Source: Salvator merianae (lineage: Eukaryota > Chordata > Lepidosauria > Squamata > Teiidae). Taken from it: DNA of 64,000 nucleotides. Position numbers and translations under genes: made by a program. Below the pieces are notes generated by a model. The model was given only the letters and a program-made list of their open reading frames with translations. It was not told where the DNA came from and did no database searches. This document shows positions 12,404 through 23,001 of the stretch, piece after piece; the stretch's first letter is position 1, and each line of letters begins with the position of its first letter. The stretch spans positions 35,222,115 to 35,286,114 of the forward strand of contig QVOM02000042.1 of assembly GCA_003586115.2 (NCBI GenBank). The letters run 5' to 3'.

Positions 12404-12417
12404 GATAGCCGCCGCTC
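12404..12417 (-). other. DAPK1: 5' UTR part of DAPK1 exon 2
   Basis: A plausible splice acceptor sits just upstream of the start codon. On the minus strand a pyrimidine-rich run (TGATTTTTCTGCCC) is followed by AAG at 12420-12418. The exon would then begin GAGCGGCGG and give a 14-base leader before the ATG. This fits the known gene structure of a non-coding first exon spliced to an exon with the start codon close to its 5' end. RNA evidence is lacking. Confidence 0.6.
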
Positions 12418-12976
12418 CTTGGGCAGAAAAATCAACCCCAGGTTCAACGCTCCGTCCTCGCCTCCCCCTTTCAACTCATCACAACATCCTCGGGGCGATC
12501 TTCCAGCATTTTATGCCCGGCCGCGAGCCCTGGCAAGACAAGAGAGCGCCCTGGGTTAATCACAGTCCCTGGGTTTGCAGAAGGGGTGTGGTTACGGGCG
12601 CCCTGCAACACACACATACACCACCGCGCAGATACTAGCAGTGGCAAAAGCCATCAGCGGCAGCCACGGTTTCAGGCAGCCGCTCGTGCTGCGTGGCTGC
12701 CTCGCTAACTTTTCTCCCTGTGCACCTCGTCGAGCGGCGGCGGCGGCTTGCTGGAAGGACTCACTATACCCGGGAGGCACCGCGCTCTGCTCACGTCTAG
12801 ACCCGACAGCGCCCGCTCTCCATCTCTTGCCCACAAAGCTACAAAACGGAAACTACGCCCGCCGAAAGAAGCGCGGCGGCTGCCTTTCCCGAGAGCAGCG
12901 GCGTCTCCGCCTGCACTGCAAGGCGCCTCTGCCTCCCCCCCCCCGGACTGCCGGCGCTTCGCGGGGCTCCCCTTAC
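12418..12976 (-). other. DAPK1: DAPK1 intron 1 (putative, inside CpG island)
   Basis: This interval lies between the proposed exon 1 donor (GAAAG/GTAAGG, strong match, GT at 12976-12975) and the exon 2 acceptor at 12418. It is GC- and CpG-rich, so it belongs to the promoter island. If the donor is not used in vivo, this interval could instead be continuous 5' UTR. Confidence 0.5.
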
Positions 12977-13200
12977 CTTTCCCCAGCGGCGAGGGCAACA
13001 GGAGCGCCAGCAGCTACCATTTCACCGCTCAGGCAGGCGCCTCGTCGGAGCTGCGCGGGCGCCACATTCCTCCGCGACTCCCCCTCCGTTGCCCGGTCAA
13101 CTAGGACGTGCTGCTACCAGGAGGAGCCACCGCTGCCGCCGCCGCCGCTACTCGGAGTAACACCGTCTCAAAGCCGCCCGCCTGCTCGGATGCGGAGGCA
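12977..13200 (-). other. DAPK1: DAPK1 non-coding exon 1 (putative; 5' boundary unknown)
   Basis: The 3' boundary is set by a strong minus-strand donor, GGGGAAAG/GTAAGG. The 5' boundary cannot be read from the sequence: there is no TATA box at a useful distance, as expected for a CpG-island promoter with dispersed starts, so 13200 is only a guess. The interval includes a short run of CCG repeats near 13130-13145. No open frame here continues into the DAPK1 start codon, so it is called untranslated. Confidence 0.45.
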
Positions 13201-13622
13201 CAATGCGTTTCATCGGGCAGCCGGCTGGGTATCCCCGCTCACTGCCCCTCGCGTGTTCACCCAGCCAAGTCGCTTCAAGGGATGCGGGCGGGCGGGGATC
13301 CCCTTCCCCTTCCTGCTTGCAACCGCCCAGGCCCACTCGGCACACCTCCTCCCCACAGCAGCGCTGCTGGGCTGGCGAAAGAAGGAAGCGGCGCGGCGGC
13401 GACGTCTGCTGCCGGAGAGAGAAAAGGAAGGAAACCCTCCTTCCCCTTCCCCCCTTTCCTTCCTTGAGCCTCCCGCCGCGGCCAGCAGGGGGGGGGGCTG
13501 CAGCAGGGGGAGGGGTCACACGCCGCGCGACCTAGAGCCCTTCTTGCGCAGCGAACCTCCCCGGGGTTGGGACAGCAGGAGCAGGAAAGAAGCTAGCAAG
13601 GGGGAGTCCCGCCCCCTCCTTT

Positions 13623-13692
13623 CCAGGCAGGCAGGCAGGCAGGCAGCACTCTCTCTTCCTTCCTTCCTCCCTCCCTCTCTCTCTCTCTCTCA
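13623..13692. repeat. (GGCA)n followed by CT-rich tract in CpG island
   Basis: About five GGCA units at 13625-13647 precede a CTTCCTTCC/CTCTCT polypyrimidine stretch to 13692. On the DAPK1 sense strand it is a GA-rich tract 400-700 bases upstream of the proposed exon 1 donor. Such tracts are common near CpG-island promoters. Confidence 0.85.
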
Positions 13693-14060
13693 CACGACTC
13701 ACCGGCCGCGCTAAGAGCGAACGAGGAGGCGGTGACAAAATCGGCCCTTGCGGGCGTCCAGGCTCTCGAAGCCGAGCGAGGGAGGGAGAGCCAATGGGAA
13801 AGCAAAAGCCTCCTCCTCACCCCTCCTTCGCCTTTCGTGACCTGTAGTAAGGAAGGGGAGGGGGAGATTGCGCCGGGGGCGTGCGCGTACAGCACACGCA
13901 AGCGTCCAGGTGAAAAATCGCGCGGAGTATATGGGGCTATGGCAACCGCTCCCACAAGCCCCCCCCCCGACCCACCTGCCTCTAGGATCGGTGGCCAAGA
14001 TTATTTGATTCTGCAAACCAGCTGGTTGGGTAGCAAAGGTCGAAATAAGAGCTGATCTAC

Positions 14061-14735
14061 TGAGCGCTTTGCTGTTCTGCGTTGCCATTAATCGAGGGGA
14101 AGGAAGCAGTGCATTGGAAAACGCTTAGGTTTTGACTGTGACAGGTACGAATGTTCGAAAAGGCGGTGAGATTCAGCCAAGTCGGAATCTTGGCATAGTG
14201 TGTGTTTGGAGATGACTGCAAAAATGATGCAGCTGGTATTTATTTTTATTTATATTCAAATTCCATTAAAATACTATTTTTTGGAAACCATTGGGCTCCG
14301 TGCTCACCTGCAGTCAACTGGAAGTGGGCCTATAGGGATTCGATTGTTTCTGAAAGATGCTTAGGTGATAGTCAAGCAGCCAACACGTGGCATTTTGTAG
14401 TGAAAGGACTCCTCAATCACTCAGTTTGAATATACAGCGCAGAAGGGGAAGTCATTTCTTAGGTTTCTTACATCTAAGCCTTTTAGGCGAGCATTAGTCA
14501 AAATCAGCAGTTTACTTTCATTCAAGATACAGGAACAAGCTGCTTGATTTGAAGAGGAGAGAGGAAAGAAGACAGGTCAGAAGAAGAAGGGAACTGAGAA
14601 ACCAGGAAGACCAAGAAACGAGAAATCTAGAAGAAACTTTTGAAGAAGGGGGAAGTCAACATGTAATGAGGAAAGGTTAATGTATCAATGTACCCTTTTG
14701 GGAATTAGATCTATGTTTTATATATTCTAAAATAA

Positions 14736-14777
<42 letters not shown>

Positions 14778-15055
14778 ATAGGAACAAGAATAAAAAGTTC
14801 TTAGTGGTCATTTATTGTTAGAATTTATGCTGATGTGTTCAGCATCAATCAGGAAATTTATCCTCAGACTAATTTTGAAAATAATTTTTAGTTTGACTTG
14901 AATGAACTTTTGGAATGGTAGCTATAGCCTATTGCAGTGAAAGCCACAAAATAGTCCCCTAGTACTTTTAAGAACAATAATTTTATTTTGAGATATTTTC
15001 TAAATGATCTGACTGACCTGCAGATCTGTTGGGGAACTGGGAAGTCCCCCTAGAG
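14061..15055. other. Intergenic, no gene seen; (TA)n at 14740-14771
   Basis: AT-rich DNA upstream of the DAPK1 island. Apart from the TA dinucleotide repeat and a purine-rich stretch at 14550-14660 I see no supported feature. The largest open frame is under 80 codons and resembles nothing I know. Confidence 0.7.
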
Positions 15056-15168
15056 AAATGGTTTTCAAACTGTGGTCCTCCAGATATTTCTGAACGACAA
15101 TTCCTAGCATCCAGCGCCAGCTACACAATACTAGGAACAGAATGAGAACTACAGTTTGAGAACCACTG
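15056..15168. mobile_element. hAT (Charlie-like) MITE with 8-bp target duplication
   Basis: Ends are AAATGGTTTTCAAACTG and CAGTTTGAGAACCACTG, matching the CAGTGGTTCTCAAACTG termini typical of Charlie-type hAT elements. Flanks are CCCTAGAG (15048-15055) and TCCTAGAG (15169-15176), seven of eight identical. It is 113 bases long with no coding capacity. Confidence 0.85.
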
Positions 15169-15723
15169 TCCTAGAGGCAGAGCCAGGGAACTCACTGGAG
15201 GCAAAGCTCAGAGCTCTTTTGATGATTTAAGCTCTTTCCTGGAAGTAAACAATTGTGTTTATTCTGCTTTCATTAACCATAGCAGAAATGACTTTTGAAT
15301 TGGATTCAAGACTTCATACATTCAGAAATCAATCCCAGACCACTCAATTAGAGAGGTTTCCTAATTAAGGCACTAATAAATACAAGAACATTTTCAAGTA
15401 GAGAGTTACAGGTTGTTGCTAGACTGAAAAGGCTTTATTCATTTTAAAATAAAATGAGTGCTCTTCCATTTCAGGAGCGATCACATTACAATCTCTTTTC
15501 ATAACATCTCCTTTCTGTTTCCCAGCCAGCATAACTCTGTATTACAACACTCTGACAAGTTTGCACCTCTATTCACACACAATGCCTTAATGACCACCAT
15601 TATACTTAACTTCTCATCACCAAATCCATAGTTTTGATTTTCTATTGCTATTTACACACACAGCTTGCCTATATAGGTCTGTTCCTAGGCACTTTACTCC
15701 ATGTATCTGAAGAAGTATGCTTA

Positions 15724-16155
15724 GGGCCTGGTCACACTTCCATGCTAGTGAGCATCTAGATGCTCACTAGCACAGTCTATCTGCATTTTGCAGAGCCTGG
15801 AGTGATTAGAAATGTCTGCAGATGCTCCCAATCAATACCAGCTGTGGAAAATAAAATTGCAGTTCACACCTGTACTGGGAGCAGCTGGACTGTTCCTGGT
15901 ACACTGCTTCCTGCTGTGAACACTGCAGGGTGCAGTTGCGCATCATGCACTGTGTCCCCAGTCGTCATGGCAGTGTCTGGACATTTCCACAGTAGCTGTC
16001 ATGATTGCAGGCAGCATTTGCACTGTAAATGCTAGAAGCCTGTTTTCAGGTTGTTCCAGCCCTCGCAGTGTAGATGGCCGCCACAGCGTAGAGACTGTTC
16101 CATCTTGGAATGTTCAGATTCGAACATTTCGAGGTAGAAAGTGCGAAAAGATCCC
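15724..16155. mobile_element. Hairpin-end MITE, copy 1
   Basis: Left end GGGCCTGGTCACACTT; right end reads GGGATCTTTTCGCACTT on the minus strand. Next to the left end is a perfect 30-base palindrome without spacer (15743-15772, half-site TGCTAGTGAGCATCT). Next to the right end is a second hairpin (AATGTTC six bases GAACATT, 16109-16128). The right arm then reads, on the minus strand, GGCGGCCATCTACACTGCGA, matching the copies at 17.4 and 46.1 kb. Non-autonomous; the short termini suggest PIF/Harbinger but no clean target duplication is seen here. Confidence 0.75.
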
Positions 16156-16394
16156 TGCTCTATGAAAGCTCATGCTACCAATATTTTTGTCTTTGTTAGT
16201 CTCTAAGATGCTACTAGACCCCTTGCTCACACTGCAGTTTTTAGCCTGTATTAAGTCTATCTTTTCTGTGGGTCTGTGCACACTCAGGAATTGTCATTCC
16301 TTCCATTACAGAACCTTGTCTGTTTTCTCTTTCTCTTCAGGTCCTAAATGTTATCGACTGTTGTCTTTTGCTGTATATTCCCCTTTTCCAGAGA

Positions 16395-17130
16395 TCCAGA
16401 AAAACATAGCCTACCCATCCACTTTCAGCTCCTGATCAGCACCCCATAACATGGAGCAGAGAGAAGGGAAAAATACTTTTCAGTGTCTTTCTGATTTATC
16501 TGCTCTTAATCATATTGACAGTACAGGAGGAAGGTAGGGAGGGCCGGAGTGCTTTTGTCAGGGGACAGAGTTCCCTATTCCGGTTTAGCGCATCTGCATT
16601 CAAGCACAACTTGAGAAAACAAACAAACTAAGGAGGTCATGCTTGGTGAAAAGCAAGGCTCTCTGGCCTTGTGTGCAAATACACACACAATCATTCTTTC
16701 TCGCTCCCTCTCACATCCACTTCAGTCTACTCAAAATTAGCAGATTAGAGCTACAGACAGGATCATAGACATGGGGACTGGGTAATGGAATATATCAGCA
16801 AGAAACAAACTGATAGCAGCAACTGCTTTGACTGGATAAAATTTGACAGCTGGGCACACGAGGATAGGTTTGGGTGATTTGTTAAAAAAATAAAATAACT
16901 TCACTCTGCCCATGGTCCCATTTTACAAAGGTCACATGGAAAAGTACACCATTTTAACACAGTGCATCAGCAGCTGAATGTGAATTTCAAAGGACTCTTT
17001 AATCACTTTCATAGCAAGTGTTTTCTGACAGAATAATACAGAAACATCTAAATTTTCCAGGTAATGAATATGGAATCTTCACCGGGAAGGCTTCTTAAAA
17101 GTGAATCATACAATTGGTGCAGATATACCT
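16395..17130 (+). repeat. Unclassified interspersed repeat, copy 1 of 2
   Basis: Several blocks match, in the same order and orientation, the segment at 57235-57815. Examples are GGAAGGCTTCTTAAAAGTGA against the AAAGTCTTCTTAAAGCTGA type, and GTGCATCAGCA followed by related sequence. Overall identity by eye is modest, perhaps two thirds, so the copies are old. There is no open frame, terminal repeat or poly-A tail by which to classify it. Boundaries are approximate. Confidence 0.5.
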
Positions 17131-17394
17131 AGAGTCTTTTGATTCAAAGAAGTATTCCTCAAATATACTCTGGAAGACTTCTGAACGTAGTATCACCTGG
17201 GACTGGAGAACATTTTTGAAAAATACTTCAAAAATAAACCAAGTCCTACTGTAGCTGCTATATACAAAAGGAATTTGCAGTTATGGGTAAGTGATATTTG
17301 TCTCCAAGTACAGCAAAGCATAGGGCAAGCAAGATCCACACAGGACCTTAAGACTGCTGTGGGAAAGCACCAGTGGTGTGCTGGCTGCACTTCT

Positions 17395-17580
17395 GCACGT
17401 TTCCATGTTTTACAGCCTAGAATGGTATAACAATACTATTCTAGGCTGTAAAAGACCCTGTGGCCCGGTAGCCATCCTCACTGCAAGGGCTGGAACAGCC
17501 CTGTACCAGGTCTCCAGAACTTGCAGTGTGGGTAGCTAGTCTGATTGCCATGACAGCGGCTGCAGCAACATCTTTGTTTA
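17395..17580 (+). mobile_element. Hairpin-end MITE, copy 2 (partial)
   Basis: The hairpin at 17413-17448 (stem CAGCCTAGAAT/ATTCTAGGCTG) is followed by AAAGACCCTGTGGCCCGGTA and CACTGCAAGGGCTGGAACAG, which align with the start of the copy at 46134. The outer terminal repeat on the left is degenerate and the right part is lost or too diverged to follow. Confidence 0.6.
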
Positions 17581-18929
17581 CAGAAGAGGTGCCACCACTG
17601 TGCAGAACCTGTCTCATATTTGTTTCCAAGGATAGGAAAGTACTATGGTTTATAACAATGAGTAATTATAAACTTCCTCATGTTGCACTTTGGCTCACAC
17701 TCCTGAACAGTTGCACCAGAAATGGGGTGAGGTGCTGGAGAGCATGCAGAGAGCTATCCCATCCCATCCCATCCCATCCCATCCCATCCCATCCCATCCT
17801 ACCTTCAGATGGACATTTGGGTGCAGAGACCTCTTGCATGCATAGCACTATGGCCCTGCGTACAGACACCCACATGACCCCATATATATGTAGATTATAA
17901 TTTATTAAGAGCAGATTTATTTTTTTTAAAAAAAAAATAATATATGAAATCATGCTCAGAAGCCTTTGGCCTTGGACTATCTGCTTATCCACTGTATTGG
18001 AGACTGTTTACAAAAATAATCGGGAGAAAAAAATTATGAATCTGTTGGTAAAGGCTTCCATAACACTCTACACAGAATGCCTAACTCCTCCTAGAGACTG
18101 ATCTAGCTTTCTTGGGGCATGGGCTTTGCAGTAGACAATTTCCAGAAGTAATAAGTGTTAAGAAAAGGGGAAGAAGACTTTAGATGGGAAAGAGCATTTC
18201 CTGGGATAATATGGTACCAAATATTTAGATCTATAAAGTCTTGATTCTATACACAATCAAATCAGCAGTCCGTGTCAATATTCCAGTGTATTTAAGTGAG
18301 TCTCAGTCCACATATATTAATAGAGGGCTTTCTTCGCTAGTTAAAGTTTGCAAGCTGCTTTTAAATGCAGCTCCAGCTATACTGCATTGCAAGAATGTAA
18401 TTCTGAGGACGCCTACAATATAGAACTGTGTACAATTGGCTTGAAACAGGATACAAGTTGATTCAATGCCTGAGTGCATGTTTTGAAGCTACACGATAAA
18501 ATGTTATTGCAGAAGTTGTATGTATTGCCTGGAGAATTATCTGGACAGAGCACCATTTGAGAACTATAAGATAGCTAGATAAACGAACAGTGTCAAAAGT
18601 GAAACAATCAAACCCAAATAGTCAAAAGCCAGACAGGAAGACAAAACATCACATTATGACAAATGTATGGAGGGAATAATAAAGTTTGGTCACGGGTCAT
18701 AGGAAAAAGCTTAAGATTATTTTATGAATACAAATTATATTATTACTGGACCATCTCATGCCTTAATTTTTACTATATTCAAGTCTACGAAACTGCTTTT
18801 CTCTCTAAGAATGAATAGTTGTACAGTATTTGCTATTGACAAGTAATAATAAAAATGATTAATTCTCTTTTACTGAAACACTCCACATGAAAGTTCCCAA
18901 GGTGTCAAACAATAGCCTCCCACTGCTAC
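17581..18929. other. Intergenic, no gene seen
   Basis: AT-rich sequence with an (A/T) homopolymer region at 17917-17942. No reading frame, RNA gene or repeat class that I can support apart from the ATCCC repeat. Confidence 0.6.
17756..17799. repeat. (ATCCC)9 minisatellite-like pentanucleotide repeat
   Basis: Nine near-perfect ATCCC units in tandem. GGGAT on the minus strand. Confidence 0.95.
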
Positions 18930-19450
18930 TTTCTGGAGTTTACCTTGGAGATAGGAAGAGAACCTCTGTAAAACTGTACCTCCCAATTCTCAGAGTTGCT
19001 CTAGTAAGGTACCACGGTTGACTGTGTCAAAGGCCACTGAGAGATCCAAAAAAACCAACAGGGCTTCATTGTCCCTGGTAAATGTTATCCATCAGGGTGA
19101 TCAAAGCAGTGTCAGTGTCATAACCTCGCCTGCAGACCACACTGAAATGGGTCAAAATAATTCGTTTTCTCCAAGCGTTTGTGCAACTGGACAGCCACCA
19201 CTGTCTCTAATACCTTGCCCCAAAATGGAATATTAGGTCTGGGTAGTAGTTGTTTAATACATCTGGATCCAGGAAAGCCAACTTGAGGAGGGAACAGACT
19301 ACTGTTTGAAGTGCTGCAGATTCTAAGTATATGCTGGAAAACTAGTGCCATAGCCATCTTAAAACCAGTTAAAGTTGCCAAAGACACTACTGCCCAATTT
19401 CTCTCTTGTATCATACCTATAAAATCTTTGAAAGAATAATTCAGCATTGT
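18930..19450 (-). mobile_element. L2-like LINE reverse-transcriptase remnant
   Basis: Minus-strand translation, with frameshifts, gives reverse-transcriptase blocks of an L2/CR1-type LINE: PFWGKVLETVVAVQLHKRLE, then TNYFDPFQCGLQ, and finally LVFLDLSVAFDTVNRGTLLE, where LDLSVAFDTV is the catalytic A motif with its aspartates. The order on the minus strand is correct for the enzyme. Stops and shifts between the blocks make it inactive. A second reverse-transcriptase fragment of another family begins at once on the opposite strand (19480). Confidence 0.8.
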
Positions 19451-19479
19451 CTGCTGGAAACTACAGAATCTTCTCTGTT

Positions 19480-20000
19480 ACTACAGCAAGCTGGGTTTTA
19501 TTCAGGAATAAAGTTGCACCACAAAAATAGTTAATCTTATAAAATTCATCAAGAATGGATTTCAGAAATGCTAGACAACAAGAGTTGTATTAATTAATTT
19601 AATGGCTGGATATGATACAGTTAATCTTCAAGTGTTGATGCAAAAAAATTATAGGATAGCCAAGGATTTCAGCCTCACTAACACCATTGGAAACCTGCTT
19701 CAAAATCATTTGTTTTATGTTGAGTTGCAGGGAAACGTAGACCATGACTTCAGATGATAGTGTATTGGTTCTCACTCTTTTTAATACCAATAAACAACCA
19801 CTTCCTAGTACTGCTAGCTATAGTTATGTTGACAACAGAGCTATTACTATCCAGGCAAGAATATTTGAGGAAACTGAAGAGAACTTAACTGTAGCACTGG
19901 GGGAGCTGGACCAGTACTATAGTAATAATCAACTAAGACCAAACCCAGGCTGGAAAGGGCCCCTCATGCCATCCAGACTGAGGCCACACCCACATCTATG
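19480..20000 (+). mobile_element. Non-LTR reverse-transcriptase remnant, second family
   Basis: Plus-strand translation with several shifts shows a palm-domain remnant. A GFYSG-like segment stands for the QAGF motif, then come KDFSLT, IGNLLQNHLFYVELQGN-like text, and a YVDNRA segment where the YADD catalytic motif is expected. It ends with ARIFEETEENLTVALGELDQ and YYSNNQLRPNP, a run known from vertebrate non-LTR polymerases. The YADD box is mutated (YVDN) and the frame is broken. I do not assign the clade. Confidence 0.7.
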
Positions 20001-20433
20001 ACAATGAGTGCTCTGTGGCACATTGAAAAATGACTCAGATGCGCCTCCTACAGATGACAGGAGAGAGCGCATCCTCGAAAGCCTGCGCTACACTGACCTC
20101 TCACCTTTGGAACTGACAGCTCCAAGGCTGAGCTGTCAGCTCTGAAAACAGATAGAGGTGAAGTGTAGGCTGCTTGGTTGGCACATGCCCCACTGCAGGG
20201 AATGGGGGCAAGCATCCTCAACTCAATGCCACTGAAGTTTGGAAGCTCTCTAAGACTAACAATATGCACAGAATGCAATTAAAAATAAATACCAAGTTCA
20301 TCAGGCAATCCAACTATCCCAGAGCTTCCTGCTCTTTGCTTGGGCCTTTGGTAGTGGTACCCCTGATTTGAAATCCTCTGGAAAAAGCTTGCTGAGAGTC
20401 CCACCAATGGGAGAGATTGTGGGCCAGGCATTA

Positions 20434-20552
20434 CCAGAGGTTCTCAAACTGCGATATTCCAAAGGTTCTGAACAACTCTCAACATTCTGCTCCCAGCATT
20501 CTGTGCCAGTGAGGCCGATACAGAATGCTGGGATTTGTTTGAGAACCACCAG
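20434..20552. mobile_element. hAT (Charlie-like) MITE, degenerate
   Basis: Left end CAGAGGTTCTCAAACTGCG and right end TTTGTTTGAGAACCACC are the same family as the element at 15056-15168. Flanking bases do not show a clear target duplication. Confidence 0.55.
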
Positions 20553-20814
20553 TTGTTTTAAATTGTCTGAAGCTGCCTCCAGATGGCAAGAGGAAAAGGC
20601 AGGATCTTGTCTGGATTCCACAATTGCCCCTCACTGTCCCTACCAGACTGCAGGGCAACATCGCGGGGCATGCTTGCTCCCACAGTGGTGAGCCCACCAT
20701 TGTGATGTGAAATACCTAGAAATGCACAATTGTGCATATGTGGCTGCCATTTTTGGCTCAGTTTCAGCACTGTACACACGTGGGGGCCATTTTCGTCAAG
20801 GTCTATGGTGAAAG

Positions 20815-21010
20815 CAAGTATCTAGACAGGTAAATCATATCACTGTTCCAGAAAAATCCAGGTGAAGAGACGATTTTCCTGGAATAGCAATACCACATGA
20901 TATCATCCCTATTTCTGGGGGCTGTGTTGGGATTGCCATGGAGATGTGTAGCAATCCCAACACAGCCCTGAGATAATCCCATGTTTTAGGCCCTGTCTGG
21001 ATATGGCCTG
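20815..21010. mobile_element. MITE with perfect 18-bp stem hairpin
   Basis: Ends TATCTAGACAGG and CCCTGTCTGGATAT are inverted repeats related to the GCATCCAGAC-ended elements at 12151 and 62297. Inside lies a perfect inverted repeat, GGGCTGTGTTGGGATTGC at 20919-20936 and its complement at 20951-20968, separated by 14 bases. No coding capacity. Confidence 0.6.
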
Positions 21011-22027
21011 AAAACCACTGCTGTAGCAGTACCAAATTTCCCACTGACCTTATACAAGTTCCTCATTGTGAGCTTTCAGGAGACAGCTAAAGATCTTGCC
21101 ATTTATCTTGGTATTTCCAGAACTTTGGCTGAACCCATAGCATGTGTTCTAACTATTTCACTAGTGTTTTGATTTTCTTTTTCATCAATAGATTGCTATT
21201 ATATTTTCACTGCATTTTTAAAACTATGTTGTCTTTATTATCACAACATGGTAAGGTGGAGTATTAAGGTTCCATTCACACATAGCAAGAGAAAAGTGGC
21301 TCAGAAGCGCCATAGAGATCATAACATGGGGCAGTCGTGATCTCATCCCATCTCTAATCTACCTTTTCTAGCCAGGACAATCTCATCTGCAAGCCATCTC
21401 TAAGCAGTCACAGCCATATATATGTGTGTCACAAAATTATGCATATTCAGAGAGTGTTTGGGTACAACCATCGTTGCTGTTGCTGTCTTGCAGTTTCCAT
21501 GGCTTAAGGGGCAGCAACAATGGTGTCGTCCAAGTAGTCATTGTGCTTCCTTTCCTGTTTCAGGAGATGATAAATGCTTGTGTTGCAACCTGAAGTAGCA
21601 TATTGGATTGTAACAAGATGTAGCGAGCAAGGGGTGCAATAGGGGTGTCAAAAAGACTCATTGAGCTCTATCTTAAAGAAACTGAGACACATGGATTATG
21701 AGAATTGATAACAACCAGGAAGAAGTCTGGGACTGTGAAGGCTGGAAAAGCATTAAATTATATTTCACACAGAAATTATCATTCATTATAATTAAAGCAC
21801 TTTGAAAATGCTGTATCATGAGTTCCATTTTGTTTCCGTTGATTTACTGTTACCTTGATGAATAACTGGAACCAAATCAAAATCTATCTATATATAAAAT
21901 ATATGCTGCATTTATCTTTCTCTCTCTAGTTCACCTCTAGCATTCTATTTCTGTGATATGATTAAGCAATAGGACACCAGCCAGGGCTATGGAGATACAG
22001 GGTGGCGCAGTTGTCTGTACCTCTTAC
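21011..22027. other. Intergenic; possible degenerate MITE near 21270-21420
   Basis: A segment starting GGTTCCATTCACACATAGC and containing AAAGTGGCTCAGAAG resembles the left part of the element at 22031-22260. I could not place its right end. The rest shows nothing I can support. Confidence 0.4.
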
Positions 22028-22030
22028 TGA

Positions 22031-22260
22031 GGCTGCATCCACACGTAGTAAAAAATAAAGTGGCTCAAAAGCAGCTTAGAGGAGGTAGTGTTCACATGCT
22101 AGTGCCTTTATCCACATTAAAGGGCAGAAATGTACTTCCAAAGAGTATTCTCTGATATTTAATGTGGATTAGAGGTAAAATGGGAACACTAGCGTCTGCA
22201 TGCTACCACCTCTAAGCCATTTCTGAGTTGCTTTATTTTTTAATCTGTGTGGATGAAGCC
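22031..22260. mobile_element. MITE with GGCTGCATCCACAC-type ends, 3-bp target duplication
   Basis: The left arm GGCTGCATCCACACGTAG is followed by AAAAAATAAAGTGGCTCA; the right arm ends with the near reverse complement (TTTATTTTTTAATCTGTG, TGGATGAAGCC). The arms extend inward through AGAGGTGGTAG-type sequence. Flanks are TGA on both sides (22028-22030 and 22261-22263). A three-base duplication suggests a PIF/Harbinger-like mechanism. Confidence 0.7.
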
Positions 22261-22263
22261 TGA

Positions 22264-22990
22264 GTTCTACAGGACAAAGTCAACTGACCGCAGGCAGGAT
22301 CCGCACAGGAAGTGGCGAAGGACTACACAGTGCCCCCCCCCATTCCGCATTAACAAAATAGCACTATGGTTGTGGCACTGATCATAATGCAGTCTCCAAA
22401 CCTGGCAGCAGGCTCTTTAAACCACTGTGCTGCGAAAGTGGCATAAAATGGGTCTCATGGCAGCATGGTGGGCAAGCAGCATGGCGTCCAGGCAGACACT
22501 GCACTTTTCCTTCGCGCTGAATGCTCCACATTGAATTCCTTCGCACTGAATGCTCTGCCTTGAATTCAAAACCCTGTAAAGGCGCTGCGTGGGTCCTGCC
22601 ACAGGTGAGGTAGCAGCTTCCACAGTTCAGGACCAAGGGTAAGGACCGCCTCCTTCCATTCTTCTGCTATCCCACAGTTCCAAACTGCAGGCAGCTCCTG
22701 AGTTGAGAAGATTGTAAAGCCTGGCCCATTGCTCATTACAGTTATGACAGGAAGCAGGTTTACACACAGGCACGCACCCAAACAGTGTCGCTGAGTGCAC
22801 ACGATAGTTTTCACTTGTACAAATCAATGGTTACATTGCATTGGTGGTGGGGGGGACAAAGGCTGCACTTTTGTGCCAGGCTTCAGCCTAAATGCCATCT
22901 GCAAATCCATTTGTCACTTTTCCAGAATGTAGCAACATCAGAACTGTAGGATTTCCTGCAACGCCCCCATTTCCCATTTTTCTTCCCTAA
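22264..22990. other. Intergenic, possible MITE starting GGCAGGATCCGCACAG
   Basis: GGCAGGATCCGCACAGGAAG at about 22293 resembles GGCAGGATCTGCACAGTGC at about 61970. This suggests another dispersed element whose other end I did not find. A tandem pair of TTCGCRCTGAATGCTC units lies at about 22511-22557. No gene supported. Confidence 0.35.
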
Positions 22991-23001
22991 TTACTAATTC
23001 T

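Larger units (their letters stand above)
12360..14060. promoter_or_regulatory. DAPK1: CpG island and DAPK1 promoter
   Basis: A 1.7-kb block of high GC and dense CpG stands out sharply from AT-rich flanks and covers the DAPK1 start. Visible elements are tandem GC boxes (GGGCGGGCGGGG at 13286-13297), a GC box CCCGCCCCC at 13608-13616 and a CCAAT box in GCCAATGGG at 13790-13798. There is no convincing TATA box. The DAPK1 promoter island is known in mammals to be silenced by methylation in tumours; whether that applies here is unknown. The island extends about 0.8 kb past the proposed exon 1, so a divergent non-coding transcript on the plus strand is possible but not shown. Confidence 0.85.

Noticed and set aside
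12575..13714. 379-codon open frame on the plus strand
   Set aside because: It lies in the CpG island where stop codons are rare, runs antisense to DAPK1 exon 1, and its product is low-complexity P/R/A/S-rich with no domain. Other long frames between 12592 and 14088 are the same artefact.
17756..17799. CRISPR-like or telomeric array
   Set aside because: It is a simple ATCCC repeat without spacers and is not TTAGGG.
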